Of a stretch of DNA of 64,000 nt, positions 24,926 through 37,441 are shown piece after piece. The notes below the pieces were generated by a model that saw nothing but the letters and a program-made list of their open reading frames with translations, was not told the origin of the DNA and searched no databases. How positions within the stretch are numbered: the stretch's first letter is position 1; the number at the start of each line of letters is the position of its first letter. Source of the stretch: Toxoplasma gondii ME49 (Eukaryota; Apicomplexa; Conoidasida; Eucoccidiorida; Sarcocystidae); contig NC_031476.1 in assembly GCF_000006565.2 (NCBI RefSeq), positions 5,703,900 through 5,767,899 of the forward strand. Reading direction: 5' to 3'. The position numbers were made by a program, and so were the translations under genes.

Positions 24926-26247
24926 ATGGCGGAATTACCAGGAAAAAAGGGAGCACTTGGCTCTCCATCTCCGAAGTCGCGTCGAGGATTCGACTGCATT
25001 GAAGCAATTCGAGTCTTCGAAGAGAGCGTGGCTACAGAGCTCAAGCACCTAAAACTGTCGCAAAACTACCAGATGAATCCATCTCATGTGCCACTCATCA
25101 CAGGTGAAGTTAATTCGGAACAGAGGCTGTTCCGATGTAAGTAATGGACATGCTGCATTCCTCTCGGCCCTATGACCCTGAACTGGAGGTTCACGGGGCT
25201 GTCATACACAATAGTGGGGTCGAATCGCGTACCAAGTCTTTCTTGTTGTCTGCTCTCCTTCTGCCTTTTCTCCCCTGCGTTCCAAGTCGACTCCTGACTT
25301 CCTTCTTATGCTTGAAGCCTTCAACTTCTGGTTGTTTACGTAGCACCAGCAAACAAAATGCCGCCCTGCGTCCACAGAGGTGAACGATAACATCTCTTTT
25401 TTCTTAGGGTAGGCAGATGATGCTGGATGTAGAAAAAGACTTGAACACGCACGCTTTTCTTCAATATGGAACAGAATACAAGGGGTCGGTGCAGCTCATG
25501 CAAAAGCATTCGGACAAGAGAAATCATTCTGCACATTTAACCCATTCTGACAGCTGTCTTTCCTGACTGTCGTTGTGCGGCTTTCAGAAAAGGTCAACCA
25601 TCGCAAGAGCCATGAGGCGGAAGTCCCTCACCTAGCATACATTGATATCACTAAGAAGGTTCAAGAGCATTTGCAGCCCAGCATTCAGAAGCTCAGTTTC
25701 CCTGAAACCAGCTCACAGGAGGTGACGAATTGCACAGCCACTCTTACCACTCCACCGTTACGCGTGAAATCTGAACTTCGCTCGTGGGACCCTTTGTCAG
25801 TAAAGATCTTTTATGGATAGAAATGCTTTGGAATGCGTGATAACTGACAGACTGGCGTCAGGGTATTAAGCAGTGGCGACATTGCTGATGACTGGCGCGC
25901 CGCCTGCACACGGCCCCATTCTTGGCGCAGAGGAACTCGTGCTTGTTGTGCCACGTGCAAACCAGCTGCCTTGTACCGTAGAACCAGTACTACGCATTTT
26001 CACCTGAAAAACTTGTTTCCTTCTCGGTGGAATCACCGTATCACAGGTTGGCTGGATCGTGCTCAAAGAACTAGAGGACGGGACGGAGTGGCGACATGAC
26101 GGATCGACATCAGGCCTCCGAAGACCTGACTCCGAGCAGTACTGGCACGTCCCACGCCGGTCCTGCGACATCACTAAAACAGGAGAGCTCTACTTCAAAC
26201 AAATGCACCGAAACATGTTCCAAAAGCTAGACGCAGCAGCGATTTAA
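24926..26247 (+). CDS. CFAP144 (FAM183)-like ciliary protein
   Basis: Exons 24926-25103, 25588-25721 and 26047-26247 join in phase to give 170 residues. The start ATG has the context gaccagATGG. The middle exon ends in PETSSQE and the last begins VGW, giving SQEVGW. This matches the conserved TESQEIGW of vertebrate FAM183/CFAP144, a short microtubule-associated protein of the ciliary axoneme. Upstream, ELKHLKLSQNYQMNP corresponds to that family's N-terminal helix and NP motif. Downstream, RSCDITKTGEL resembles its C-terminal TEITK motif. A second in-frame donor at 25800 (GTAAAG) would add 26 residues. The match is motif-level by eye. It is longer than human CFAP144 (about 134 residues). In a coccidian, expression would be expected in microgametes. 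Confidence 0.6.
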
Positions 26248-28957
26248 ACCACAAGGTGTCAGAGACTGTCTTCCCGCATCGAAGGCCTCGTCAGGGGGCT
26301 CTCTCAGTGTGTCATTGGTCAGACACAGGTTTTAAACCCTATCCTCGTACACGTATCCAGGCCTTCAAGCTGTGTGCCCGCTTTACCGCGAGTGTTTGGC
26401 TTTTGTTCTCGTGCACGAGGATATAGCGACGTTGTGTGTTTTGAGGCAGCATGCTAGCCTTATTTTCCAGGAACCCGTCTGCGGAACGACGCTGTCGACG
26501 ACCATTTCTGTTCATTGCCTGCTGTTTTGTACCGACGCAATTCTCGTCAGATGAAGCATTTGATAATTGCTTGGATCACGATATGCGGTAGGGGTAGAAG
26601 ATGCCGATTCACTCAATGTCCAGAGTGCTAGGTTTCCTTTTTTCGACATGCGTGCGTAAAGCAACAACAAACTTTTTAGCATTCGTTGGCAGCTGTGCAC
26701 GACAAACGAATGTGGAGGAATTTCTCTCCAACCACCAAAACTCTCAGACATCCAGCATAAGACTGCTTTGTTCAAAGTGGTAGGTGCCCTCGGTGCTCAG
26801 TCCTTACAGAGGTCTGCTTGAGTCTCTGCTGCAGACGGACCGTTCCTGCTTCAGCTTTGCTTTGTCTTTCGAAGACAGGTTTTTACCAGCAAATACCGTC
26901 ACTTATCTATGTTGTTCGCGGCCCACAAATCCAGATCGCGCTGCGACGCTGAAAGATCTCCACGAAACTACCAGAAACTCGTTGCTGTACAACACAAACA
27001 TGGCGAGACCTTCCTGTGATAGTGAACGGTGAAAGGTCGGAGGGGGCTGACAGGCAGAGGGAAGACGAGGATTGAATCCTCCATGCGCACGCGCTCTGCA
27101 TTGACTTCCTGGTCGAAAAAAAATCCTTTCCTGTGGAGTAACAAAAAACGCACCACGAGACTCAACATGGGCACGCCCATCTGAATTGGGCAGGAGACTA
27201 GACGAGGCAGGAGAGGTGCAGAAAAAAAGACGAATCAAACACTCCGGAAAACACACTGTGACACGTGAGACACGCAGAGATGCATACGCTTGCTTCTCTC
27301 AAAATTCACGGTCCTTTCTGCCTCGAGATCGCCCCAGTATGGGTAACGAGACAACAGAGGAGCATGAAGGCGAATCCACTCATTTCGTCTTTGCATCCGA
27401 TGCCGACAATCTCAATACATTTCCATCTAATTTCACCCGGACACGGGTTTGTTCGCCATTCATCACCTCCCTGAGGATACGGTCAGGTGGCCTGCGGTAG
27501 ACCACCAGGGGAAAAACCAATGGACGCGTCCGTCCCCCGCCTTAACTCCCTCTGGTGGAGCTACAAGCTATTGGAAGGCAGAACCCCCGTCATTTGAAGA
27601 GGTGAAGCATCGGCGATCGCGTAGAAAACGCCTAACACGGTGACGGGATAGCACCGATCACGGATGCTATCCGTGTAAACTGTCTCCACATTCTCAAGCA
27701 TGGTGGCTGGATGAGAGAGACTCTCTTGCAGCCGTCTCCTTTGGACGGGCAAAAATCATTGGAAAACATCCACATTGACCATATGTCGAGAAAAGAAGAC
27801 CAAATTATCTCCCGTCCCCCTAAACCTGCACCATAACAGACGTCTACCAGGCTATGCCAACACTCAGAACGACTCGGGATGAGCACTCCGACGAGGCCAG
27901 GTGCAGCACCGATGACTCCTCTCTCATTCCACAGACCCTATTTTTTAATTTCGGAGGCGAGTTCGGTCCCCCCTTTTGGATGAACAATTGGCATAGAGCT
28001 GAACTATTGTTACGGGAGGGAGATTCCTCCACCATCTCAGCAGATATGCACACCGGTGTTGTCCTCAGTTGTGAGGTGTAAATCGCGACCGACTCCATTT
28101 CCGGTGTTCGGAACGTTTCCGTGACTCTCGCCTGGCACGAACTTTCGCTTGCTGCAGGCTGACAGACTCTTGCTGAGTCGTTCACCGCTTCCAGCACGAG
28201 ATCCGGGAGGTCACTGTCATATCGTGCTGTCCGTAGACTATATCCATAACACCGCTAGGAGTCTGCTGTCTGCCACGGCGCCCAGGTTCGTTTCGGCTGT
28301 GCCCCCTTCTCGTCGTGCCTGCTGTCCGATCGTTGTGTTCAGGGGAAGATCAACCGCTGTTGGAAAAGCCAGCAGAGGGGCGCGTCCGAGACATTTCATC
28401 CTGGCGGCGGCTACTACACGGGAAAACTCCTAATCTATCTCCTGGCGGTTGTGGCAACGCTGCCTTTGGACACTGGTGCACGCGACGCGACACCGCCCCT
28501 GTGGGATCGAAGACAGCCACGAGTGAAGGCGAGGCAGCCCCGTCGACCGGGGTGTACGGGAGCTGTCGACCCCGTTGAAAGCCGTACCTATGCAGGCGGT
28601 CGTCAAGGACCGGATGTGCGTTGGGGGACTCCGTACACCCGAAAACGCGCTAGCTGGGCCAACCGGAAAGTGGCTGCCATCCGCGTGACTGTCGGGTGCG
28701 CCGGCGTCGCCTGGACGGATGAACCCCTGAGGCGCGACAGAGGTTGGGTACCCCAAAATAGTAGCTACGCCATCAAGCAAGAAGCAGTCTCCCCCCCTCT
28801 GCCCTTGTCGACCTCAGGAAACACGTCGTAGGTCGGATCTGGGCCAGAAACCGACCCGAAGGCAGGGTTCGAATACACCTCGACCAGAGCCGCAAGGCCA
28901 CTCTTATCGCCGCTTGCTTCATCACGCTTGCTTCCTCAGGCCTCCCCGACCCGTGTG
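26248..28957. other. convergent intergenic region
   Basis: Lies between the 3' ends of the plus-strand CFAP144-like gene and the minus-strand SUZ gene. 26250-27850 shows only short frames. 28100-28950 is GC-rich with frames of 60-130 codons open on both strands, none with a recognisable domain. It may be untranslated sequence of the SUZ gene. Confidence 0.4.
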
Positions 28958-31061
28958 TCACTGAGCAGGTTTCTGCTCTTCCAGGGACTCTGGGCGGGAG
29001 CCCGGTGTCTCTACCCCTTCTGTCTGGGCGCGGGTCTCTCCAGTGGCGAAACCTCTGCGGTCAACCCTCAAATCCCAAGTGCGTCGGACTTCCATATCCG
29101 CTGACCATCTGGCAGGGCCGTCTCCTCCCCCCTGAAACGCCGCGCCCGAGCGCAGATACGACCGGCGACGGCCGCTCCGGATAGACCGCGCGACGAGGCC
29201 TCGGTCTCGCACCTCGCAAGGAAGGCAAGGAAGGCCCTGGGCCTCCTGAACCCTGGGACGGTGCTGCGGCAGGGGGCTCGTGCCCCAGGCGAAGCCCGCG
29301 TGTCGGCCATCAGGCGCGTAGCCAGGAGGCAGATGGAAAGCTCCTGGAGGTAGAATGACGCTGCGCATGAACTCAGGATCAAAGTGATCCTGGTAGGAGC
29401 GAGTCAAGTTCTTCCGCGGCAGGCGGGCGCGAATGGGCGAACTGGTACCGGGTGAAGCCGACGGGGACTCCCGCTGAGAGGTGGAAAAGATCCGTGCGCG
29501 CAGCTCGTTGTACTGAAAACACAGTCGGAAGGCAAGAACCCCGAAAGCAGCATGGGAAGTCGCAGCCGAAACGCAAACCTTTCCCACCCGGAAGCTGTTC
29601 AGAGGCACTTAAAAGAAATCTCCACAATACTAAATCTTTCCATGTCTGTAGACACAGAAAATCTAAGCGAATGCCTTACAAGAAAAACGCGTTCAGCAAA
29701 CACAAGTAAATAGAACAGGACAATTGACGAGATGCTGCCGTGTCTCAACAGTTCAGACACTCGAGCTGCTGTGCCAGCACGGTCGATGAGGAGAAGCCTG
29801 AATGCCTGCATAACGCAAGAAAGACCGAGCACCTTCGTCAAGAAACCCGCGTCCCTGTCGTCGACTTTCTTTGTCTTCTTACCTCTCGTTCTCTCTCCTC
29901 CAGACTCTTCCCTGTGCCTTCCACCCGCGGCGGCCGCGTTACGCCAGTTCCCTCATTTTCTGTCTGGTCCTCTGGCTGCTTCACCCTTCTGAGTGTTCCC
30001 TCGTTTCGTGCTCCGTCAGTCTGTCCGTTGCTGGTCGAAATTTCTGGCGCGAAGTCATTGTTATCTCCCTTTTTCATCACGCTGACAGAAAACGAACACG
30101 GTCCGGGAGCGACATCGCCTCTGCGCAGAAGGATCAGTTTCTTAGGCTTCGTGCCGTCGCCCTCTTTCCCCGCCTGTTCGTGGAGCGTCTTCGCTCCGAC
30201 GACGGCGACCTTGGAGGAGCCCGACACAGACGGACGGGCAGAAGTGAGATAAGGCAAGGGAGACGAAGGCGAAGGAGGCGGAGGAGAAGCAGGCGAGGCT
30301 TCACCGGCTTCATTGTTCGGCCCGGAGACGCCTGCCAACTTAGATTCATAAGCGAGCTTCTCGGTTTTGCTCGCCGTGCTCAACGCTCCTTGATCCTCTT
30401 GGAAGGACGACGGCTCTCTTTCTCCCTGTTCGCTGCTCCTTCCCTCTCTCCGCTCGTCGTCGGGTGACCCATGCGGAGACTCCGAGCCACCGGCCTCGCG
30501 AGCGTCAGCCTCGACGGTGGGGGCCTTTCCGGCCTCTTCCGTTCGACATGCCTCCTGCCCTCTCTCGCCAGGCTCTTCGATTTCCGATGGAAGCGGAGTC
30601 AGGAAACTCGGTGGAACCTCCGTCTCTGTCGCCTCGCGTTGGCTGCACGGCTCTCCGGGGGAGCCGCACGCTTCGGGAGGAGACAGGAGAGACGCTGCCG
30701 CCACGGTCGTCGAGGATCCCTCTGTCTCCGCTTGCGGCTGGTTCGCGCTTTCCGCCTCAGCATCCGCGTCCTCTCTCTTCGTCTCTGCACTGAGACTCGC
30801 CGCCTGGTCTTGCCGTGCGGCTCGGGAGGCCCAGACGCCGCGCAGAGGCGGAACAGACGGCCGGTCCTTGTCTTGGGCCGTCTCCGCATGTCCATCGCCC
30901 GCTGATCGTGGTGAGCCTCCGGCAGGAGACGTAAACACGACGGACGGAGAAGAACGGGGCGCGTGCTGATCTGCGGCCTTCAGTACATGCGTTTCGCTCT
31001 CCTCGGAGGCATGCGAGAACGCAAGAGCGTGAGGCTCCTCTGATGGATCTAGACACGTCAT
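28958..31061 (-). CDS. SUZ-domain protein
   Basis: Two minus-strand exons, 29883-31061 and 28958-29512, join in phase 0 to give 577 residues if ATG 31061 is the start; further 5' exons cannot be excluded. The first about 300 residues are acidic and rich in Glu, Ser, Pro and Ala. Then come KPKKLILLRRGD and, across the intron, KSLEERERE joined to YNELRARIF. Together these form the SUZ motif found in RNA-associated proteins such as R3HDM and SZRD1. The C-terminal about 160 residues are Arg-, Gly- and Pro-rich with no known domain. No R3H domain is visible in the window. The likely role is RNA binding, inferred only from the SUZ motif. Confidence 0.78.
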
Positions 31062-31532
31062 ACTTGCGACATGTATTTCAGGGGGTCCCAGCAGCTTCCT
31101 TCGGCCTCGCACTGGACTCAGCGAAGGGCAGAGCGCAGCCGCCCCTCTTCAGATTCGAGTTCCGGTGACCTCCGCGCGCCGCTCTTGCGCCACCATGACA
31201 CAGAGTCGCAGAGAGGACCTGTCTCGGCTTCTGGATGCCAAAAGAGGAAGGAGCGCGAGGAGACGAAGCCGCGCGAAGCAGAGACTTCAAGAGAGACGGG
31301 AAACGGCCAACTGCCGACAGACGTCCGAGACCGCATCAGAGCCCGAACCTGACCCAGAAGAGCTTCTTACTACACCCCTCGCACGCGCGCAAGAACGAAC
31401 TGACGCTTCACAAGTGTAGAGTCCGCGAGCCAGTACAAAAATACCCTTCAAAGAGTGGGGAACTGCCGTCATCCGAAAACTCAAATGTTCACCCTCATAG
31501 ATTCAGTGTCCACGAAAGAGGCCGGAGCAAAC

Positions 31533-31546
31533 GGGGGGGGGGGGGG
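31533..31546 (+). repeat. G14 homopolymer
   Basis: Uninterrupted run of 14 G in the intergenic region upstream of the SUZ gene. Confidence 0.9.
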
Positions 31547-34500
31547 AAGTTGAGATGCAGGAGGTGGCAGCAGTGCGGTTTCTTGCGTGGCAAAGACACT
31601 GAGAAGATGCGGATGAGACAGACAGGAGGCGGGAACAGCAACGTGAAAACCGAAGCGGAAAGACGACATACAGTGAGACAAAGAACATCGGATGGAACGG
31701 GCGGTGAAGACATTAAGAAAAATACAAAACACTCGAAAGGAAGGGACAGGAGGGGAAAGGAAGAGTCAAAGGCACAGACGAGGAGCGACAGAGCAGGCAG
31801 CCTACGGTCTCTTTCAAATAGCTTCGCCTGGGGCGCTACAGATATTTGCCGGCCCCAGGGTGTCGACGACCGAAAGGTGCGGCCAAGAAAGAAGCAGAGG
31901 AGTGAAGGCTGTCCTGGGTGTCTTTCCAAGGCGATGCTCCCTTCTCCAACAAAGTCCCCCTAGTTCGACGATGCGTCCGTTCTGTGTTTTCCGGAAACGA
32001 GGAGTTCGGAGAAGGGGAGAATCACAGAGCGGTGACCACGCAGGCTAGCACGCGCAAAAGGGAAATGTCGTTGTGGAAAGGGCAGGAGGAAACTGAGGGA
32101 GCGAAAGAGAAAAAAGGCACCCTCCCCGATAAAAGCCAGAAGACAAAGCACGTCGTTTTAGAAAGGCCAGTTCCTTCGATGCCTCACGGTTCTTGCGCCG
32201 TGAGTCTGAACGACAAGGGTTTTTCCATCGATCGACACTCTGGGGGTGGCACTGTCTCGCCCGCAAATCGCACACACGTTCCGCTAAATCGCAGACTCTC
32301 CAGCGCATTCAGTTTCCTTTCAGGAGAACGAACCGACCTCTTTCACATACGAACAAAGAACAGAGGTGAACTTGAAATAGAAAACAGTGCAGACATGCGT
32401 GTGTGTCTTCCCTCTCCCCGCTAGAACTGTCAAGACGAGCGCTCGACGGACAGCATCGGATCGACCGGGATCGGCTTATAGTCGAAGAAGAAACTCGCAT
32501 CGGAGGCGTTTCAGAGGGTGCCTTTCTCCAGCACAGAGAAATCTCGAACGGCGTCACAGACAAGAAAAACCATATGAAACAAAACAACCGGTTTGTGTCG
32601 AACTGCAAAGGAATCCGAGTTTTTTAGCTTGTATTTCTAAGAACCGGCCAAACCAGGTGCTTGCATCAGTGAGTTGCAGACTTTGAAACCGGTTACTCCG
32701 CCGCGTATGAAGAAGCAGCTGACGACTGACCAAGAATTCTTGAAATCTACTCGTGAACGTGGAAGCACTGCGAGAAACTTGGTGAGACTGAACAAGCGGG
32801 CGAGATAGATGGATGTTGAAGACATCTGGTCCGGGATGTGTTTCCAAGGCACACGCGGACTCCGACCAAAACTTTGATCTGTGTCACCTGTTCTCTTTGC
32901 ATTTCATACCGTAGCCACTCTGCAAGGGCCAGTCTATTTAGTGCCTCTGACGCCATCCTCTACATTCCAGGCGCGTGCGTATCTGCACTTTTCGCAGAGC
33001 TAGCTCCCGTAATGTCAAGTACCCCGTTATCGTGAAGTCTCGTAGTTGAAGAAATGGCAACGCAATGCTGGAACGTCCGGCAGCGGTACAACAAGGTGAC
33101 TCTGTTTCAGCCCTGACGTCAAAAACAGATGTGATAAGGAGCTGACGAGGTGGATAGACGGATCACCTGCGTTTGATCTCATCCTTCTGCTCGTCGAGGA
33201 GGTAATTCCAGGTTTGCTTCGAGCAAGAGAGAAACACAGTTCCTTCGTCGGCACTAACTCGCCTGAAATCGGACGCCGCCTCTCTCTGTCTTCCTCTCAT
33301 TTCCCTTCGTATGTTATAATGCATAAATGCGGACGGCGAACACAGCCTATGAACCGGTCACCGACCGCATGGCTCTTCGTGGGAGTAGCTTCCCGAACCA
33401 CCGCGGTTCCCGCGGGGCATTTCTGTGACGTCGGCAACAGCAGCAGTCAGCGAAGACCTGAACTTCGGAACTGAGTAGATACAGAGAGAGTTGACCTCTG
33501 TTTTACATTCGTACGAAGCCACTAGTCAGGGCAGTATGCAGCTAAAACTTACTCCAGGGGTAGCTTTCTTCTAGTGGGTATCTGATGTAGTGGGTTGACG
33601 GCTGCATCCTAAGCGCCAGCGCCCTCAGCAGACGGAATGTTACGCTTTCAGCAGCGTAGGTCTCTACGCATTGCTGCGTCTCCCATACAGATGGTACCGC
33701 TGCAGTACGAATCACTTGGAGGCAAACACTACCGAAGAACATATCAAAATCCAACAGTTGGTAGTGATGCAGCCTCTTGTTCTTCTATTCGCAGGACGAG
33801 CTTCCCATTTGTAAACATAGGAAAACCACGCAATTAAAAAGGCGCACGTGGTTCGACTTGTGCACCATCGGTTTCCGCCAGAGTCGACCACGCCCCTTGG
33901 GCGAAGCATATAACCTGAGAGTCCCGAGAACCTCACTGGGGGTTCTCGTCTGCTGACAAAAAAATCTTGCACTCACGGACCGCAAAACACTGTTCAGGCA
34001 GGGTTTTCATGATAGCAGAGAGTACTCCCCAAAACGTGATATATGGGCATCTTTGTTCCACGGGCCGACGTTACCTCAGTTTTGAATATAGGCATCGAAG
34101 AGTGTGTTCTTTCAAGAGGAAAACGCTAAGTATCTCATAATGTTTCCGCCAACAAGTGGCGCTGGAGGTAGATCTGCCCTCAGGGACCCTGCTTCCTCCT
34201 CCAATCGTGACACCGTAAATGAACGTCCTTTCTCCGTAATCTAGCGGGTATTCGCGCAAACACTTTAGGTTTCCTACGGCAGGCGCTCCCTGAGCTTCGA
34301 CTCTGTTCCTGAACGCTTCCTGGGTGCGACCTCTGCTGTATGTGATCCTTCGTCGTTTTTCCATTCGCCGGTCCCAACCCCCTCTATTCTCTCGTTCCCC
34401 TGGCATACGTCGGATGTATCTGTTCCATCTACTGCGACTCTGTTCTGTTTGTTGTTTCAGTCTACAGTACATTTTGTCGAATTGGAAGGACTGCGCCTCG

Positions 34501-35367
34501 TGTCGAAGCACCCCTCCTGCCGAAAGAAGTGCCAAGCGCACCTGACGGACAAAAAAGTCGTGCGCCCATACCGTGCGCCGCTGCCGATTCCCGTTGGAGA
34601 AAGTTTTTAACTCCCTATCTGTGCGCTCCCAGCTGTGTCCGTGTTCAGTTTTTTTTGCGCTTCCCTACACGCGGGTTTCCCCCCCGGACCACCTGAAGGC
34701 GCGAGAGGAACCTTCGCCGCCCGCCATGCAGGAAATACCTGTTAATAACATTCGCAGCTCGACATGAGACGCAGGACGGGCTGAAGCTGGGAGCTTGAAA
34801 GAGCCGCCGTAGTATCCTGCTCCTGTGGAGAGTGTGAAAGCGGCCTTCCGTGGGAAGAAGACATCACGTGGGGCTCTGCCAGCTTCTCTTCCGGTTTCGG
34901 AGTGGAACCCTGTTTCGCTCACACGACCGGGGGTTCAGCGTGAACAAGTAAGATCGAGAACGGGAGACATCGTGAGGTCCGGACTGCTAAAAGGAAAGCG
35001 AAACAGGAATGCCGTCAAGAGTTGCGTTGCTGTTGTTAGGCTTGCCGGGGTGTGTCAGGCAAACGACGCAGAGATGCATCGGCGCATTGCATGTCTTAGT
35101 TTCTTGTGGAACGAGGTGCGGTGTTGCCCTATTGTCGCACGCGTGTATGGAGGGGGTGCAACGGAAGCGCTGTTTCCATCATGCTAAGCCACGTGAGCAC
35201 CATCAAAGAACGTCCGTGTGTGCTGTCCCGACCGAGCAGAGTCCCGTTGCGCGCTTTGCGATGTTCTCTCACGACGCACTGACGGTTTCTTTCGGTCCCA
35301 CAAGGCAAGCTGGATCTGTGCGAGGGGAAAGCGGCCGAGGCGAGGGAAGTTGACTGGCAACTTTTAT

Positions 35368-35392
35368 GGGGGGGTGAGGGGGGGGGGGGGGG
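35368..35392 (+). repeat. G7-TGA-G15 tract
   Basis: Two G-runs of 7 and 15 separated by TGA in the intergenic region. It could form a G-quadruplex, or be a sequencing-error hotspot. Confidence 0.85.
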
Positions 35393-37441
35393 AAAAGCAA
35401 GGCCGCTTGATGGCTCCCACAAGTCTTTTCGCGCCGCAACGCGGGGTGCCTGTCTCCTCTCTCTCCTGATATCGAGAGTTCTCCCACTGCTCTGCTGGAC
35501 CTAGTCCGCCATCAGCGTGAATTTTTCGTGCTTTTGGGAAAGAAACAAAATACCCCTGCAGTAGCGTCCCAGATTGTTCCACGGAAACAGCCTGCGGCCG
35601 ACGACACGAGCAGAAGTCTGTCCACATGCTGTCGAATCCCGTTCGCGGCCTTCGGATGTGGGCGTGTTCTCTCGTTAATTTCGGAGTGGGTTTTCTTTCT
35701 CACACTCGATGCAACCGTACGGACTGTGTTTATTTAACTGTTAATCAGAAGACTGGATAGAGCGCGCAAAGCTTCGCCCTCTGCAATCTCTTCATCCGTG
35801 ACGTCTCTGTTCCAACCCTTTTTCGTCACACTCTATGTTGCCGCAGGGTCGCGCACCCAGCGGAATCCGCATTACCTTTTTTTGCAGCGAAGTCAGCTGC
35901 TTGCCGGAGACCGGCGGGGCACTTTTTTGCTGTTTCCCCTTGTCCCTCCTCGGCTGAGCTGTCTGATTCCCGTCTGCTGTTTCTTCCCCCCGCCCCGCCG
36001 CAGAGTTCCGTGGGCGGCGAGAGTGGCTCATGCGCTTTTTTCTGTCTTGGCCCGTCTGGCCCCCCCTTTGTTTCTGACTCGGTGACCCAAGTGATCTACG
36101 TTTCGTGATCCAAAGTGCCTCACTTTCTCCCCATGTGAGTGCGCGCGTTTAGCGTGTCGACGTGCTGCGTGTGTGTGGCTCTGCGCGCCCCGTCGTCGAA
36201 TGCGTTTGGAGCGTTCGCCGCCAAAGAGAGAAACCCGGGCGCTTGCCTACTGACACTTTGTGTCCACCACCGTACTTCTCCCGCCGTCGTCTGCGGGTCC
36301 AGGAGCTCTGTCGCATTCGTATCGGAGACGGCGCGAATCTGTCTCGGCCCGGAAGAAAAATGCCTCAACTCGCGCGTTTCGCGTACTTTCTTTTCTATGG
36401 TTCGCGTTCATCTTTTTCCTAGCCCTCGCTGCCGTCCGCTTGTATGCGTCGGTCGCGACTCGAGGCGCTGTAGCACTGGGTACGCCCGGTGCTCCTCGCA
36501 GTTGATTTGTCAGGGAAGAATTCGGTTTCCCCTCTGACCTAGAATTGTCTCCGACGCCTGGAGTGCAGAGAACCAGGACGAACTGGTGCTTCTAGGAACT
36601 GGAAACCCGGCCTAACTCGGTGCCTCGTCTGGCTTCTGCAGTTCCCCTCCTCGCTCTGTACAGTGCTGCCCGTCTTGAGTCCCGTTTGCGTACGTGTCTG
36701 TATTTCCATGCTTCGAAAACTTTCTCAACGAATTTTGTGCTGGCGCTCTGAGCTGCCGTGTGCACTTGCCATTTGAATTTTCGCTTTCGGGCCGCTACTG
36801 GCATGCGCCGAAAGCGCTTCGAAACGCGCGCGTCGAAAACTTGAACAACGAGGTCGTTGCTTTCCTTCGGTTGCCCTGGTGAAGGGACAAGCGCGAGACC
36901 GGCATTTGTGTGTTTTGCCGGAAAACTGGTCACCTTCGTGTTGCCTGCACATGCATTTCCGCGTCGAACTCTGTTTTCCCCGCGTACTTTGGCTGTGTGA
37001 GCCGCCGGACCTTCCGTCGTGTTGGTGAAAGATCTGGCATGTACATTCTTCCAAGTGTAGAGATCTTTTCAGCGCGCGCTAGCCTGGCGCCCTCGAGTGC
37101 TCAGTCTCGCGCATTCAAAGCCCAAAAGCTACCCCAGCAAATGTGAAGGGGCGACTGGCGTTATCTCGCCGCGTTCCGTGTGTTCTGTCCACACTCCCCT
37201 GTGGTGCATTTCAAGGTGGTTCTCTCGTTGCGCGACTGAAAAATCACGCGTCGGCGACCTTCGCCTGGCAAATTTGCGAGAGAACTTGAAGCGAGGAAGT
37301 CCGGAAGGTCCTTAGCGCGCCTCCGCTGGATTGTGCGTGAGCCGCGACCTCGCCTACATCGTTCCCGGCCTCCGGATCTGCACACTGGGCTCCAAAGGGG
37401 GAACCCGCGCACTTTGCACGGCTTCTGGCCCGAGAGACGAC

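Larger units (their letters stand above)
31062..37441. other. long divergent intergenic region
   Basis: 6.4 kb between the minus-strand SUZ gene and a plus-strand gene. Open frames are short and unsupported; the longest near 34071-34541 (-) has no recognisable domain. It contains G-runs at 31533-31546 (14 G) and 35368-35392 (7 G then 15 G). 35760-37440 is pyrimidine-rich on the plus strand and probably includes the 5' leader of the next gene. Distant 5' exons of the SUZ gene could also lie here. Confidence 0.4.

Noticed and set aside
28451..28831. retroelement protease (LDTGA motif)
   Set aside because: The five-residue match sits alone. No reverse transcriptase, integrase or repeats flank it.
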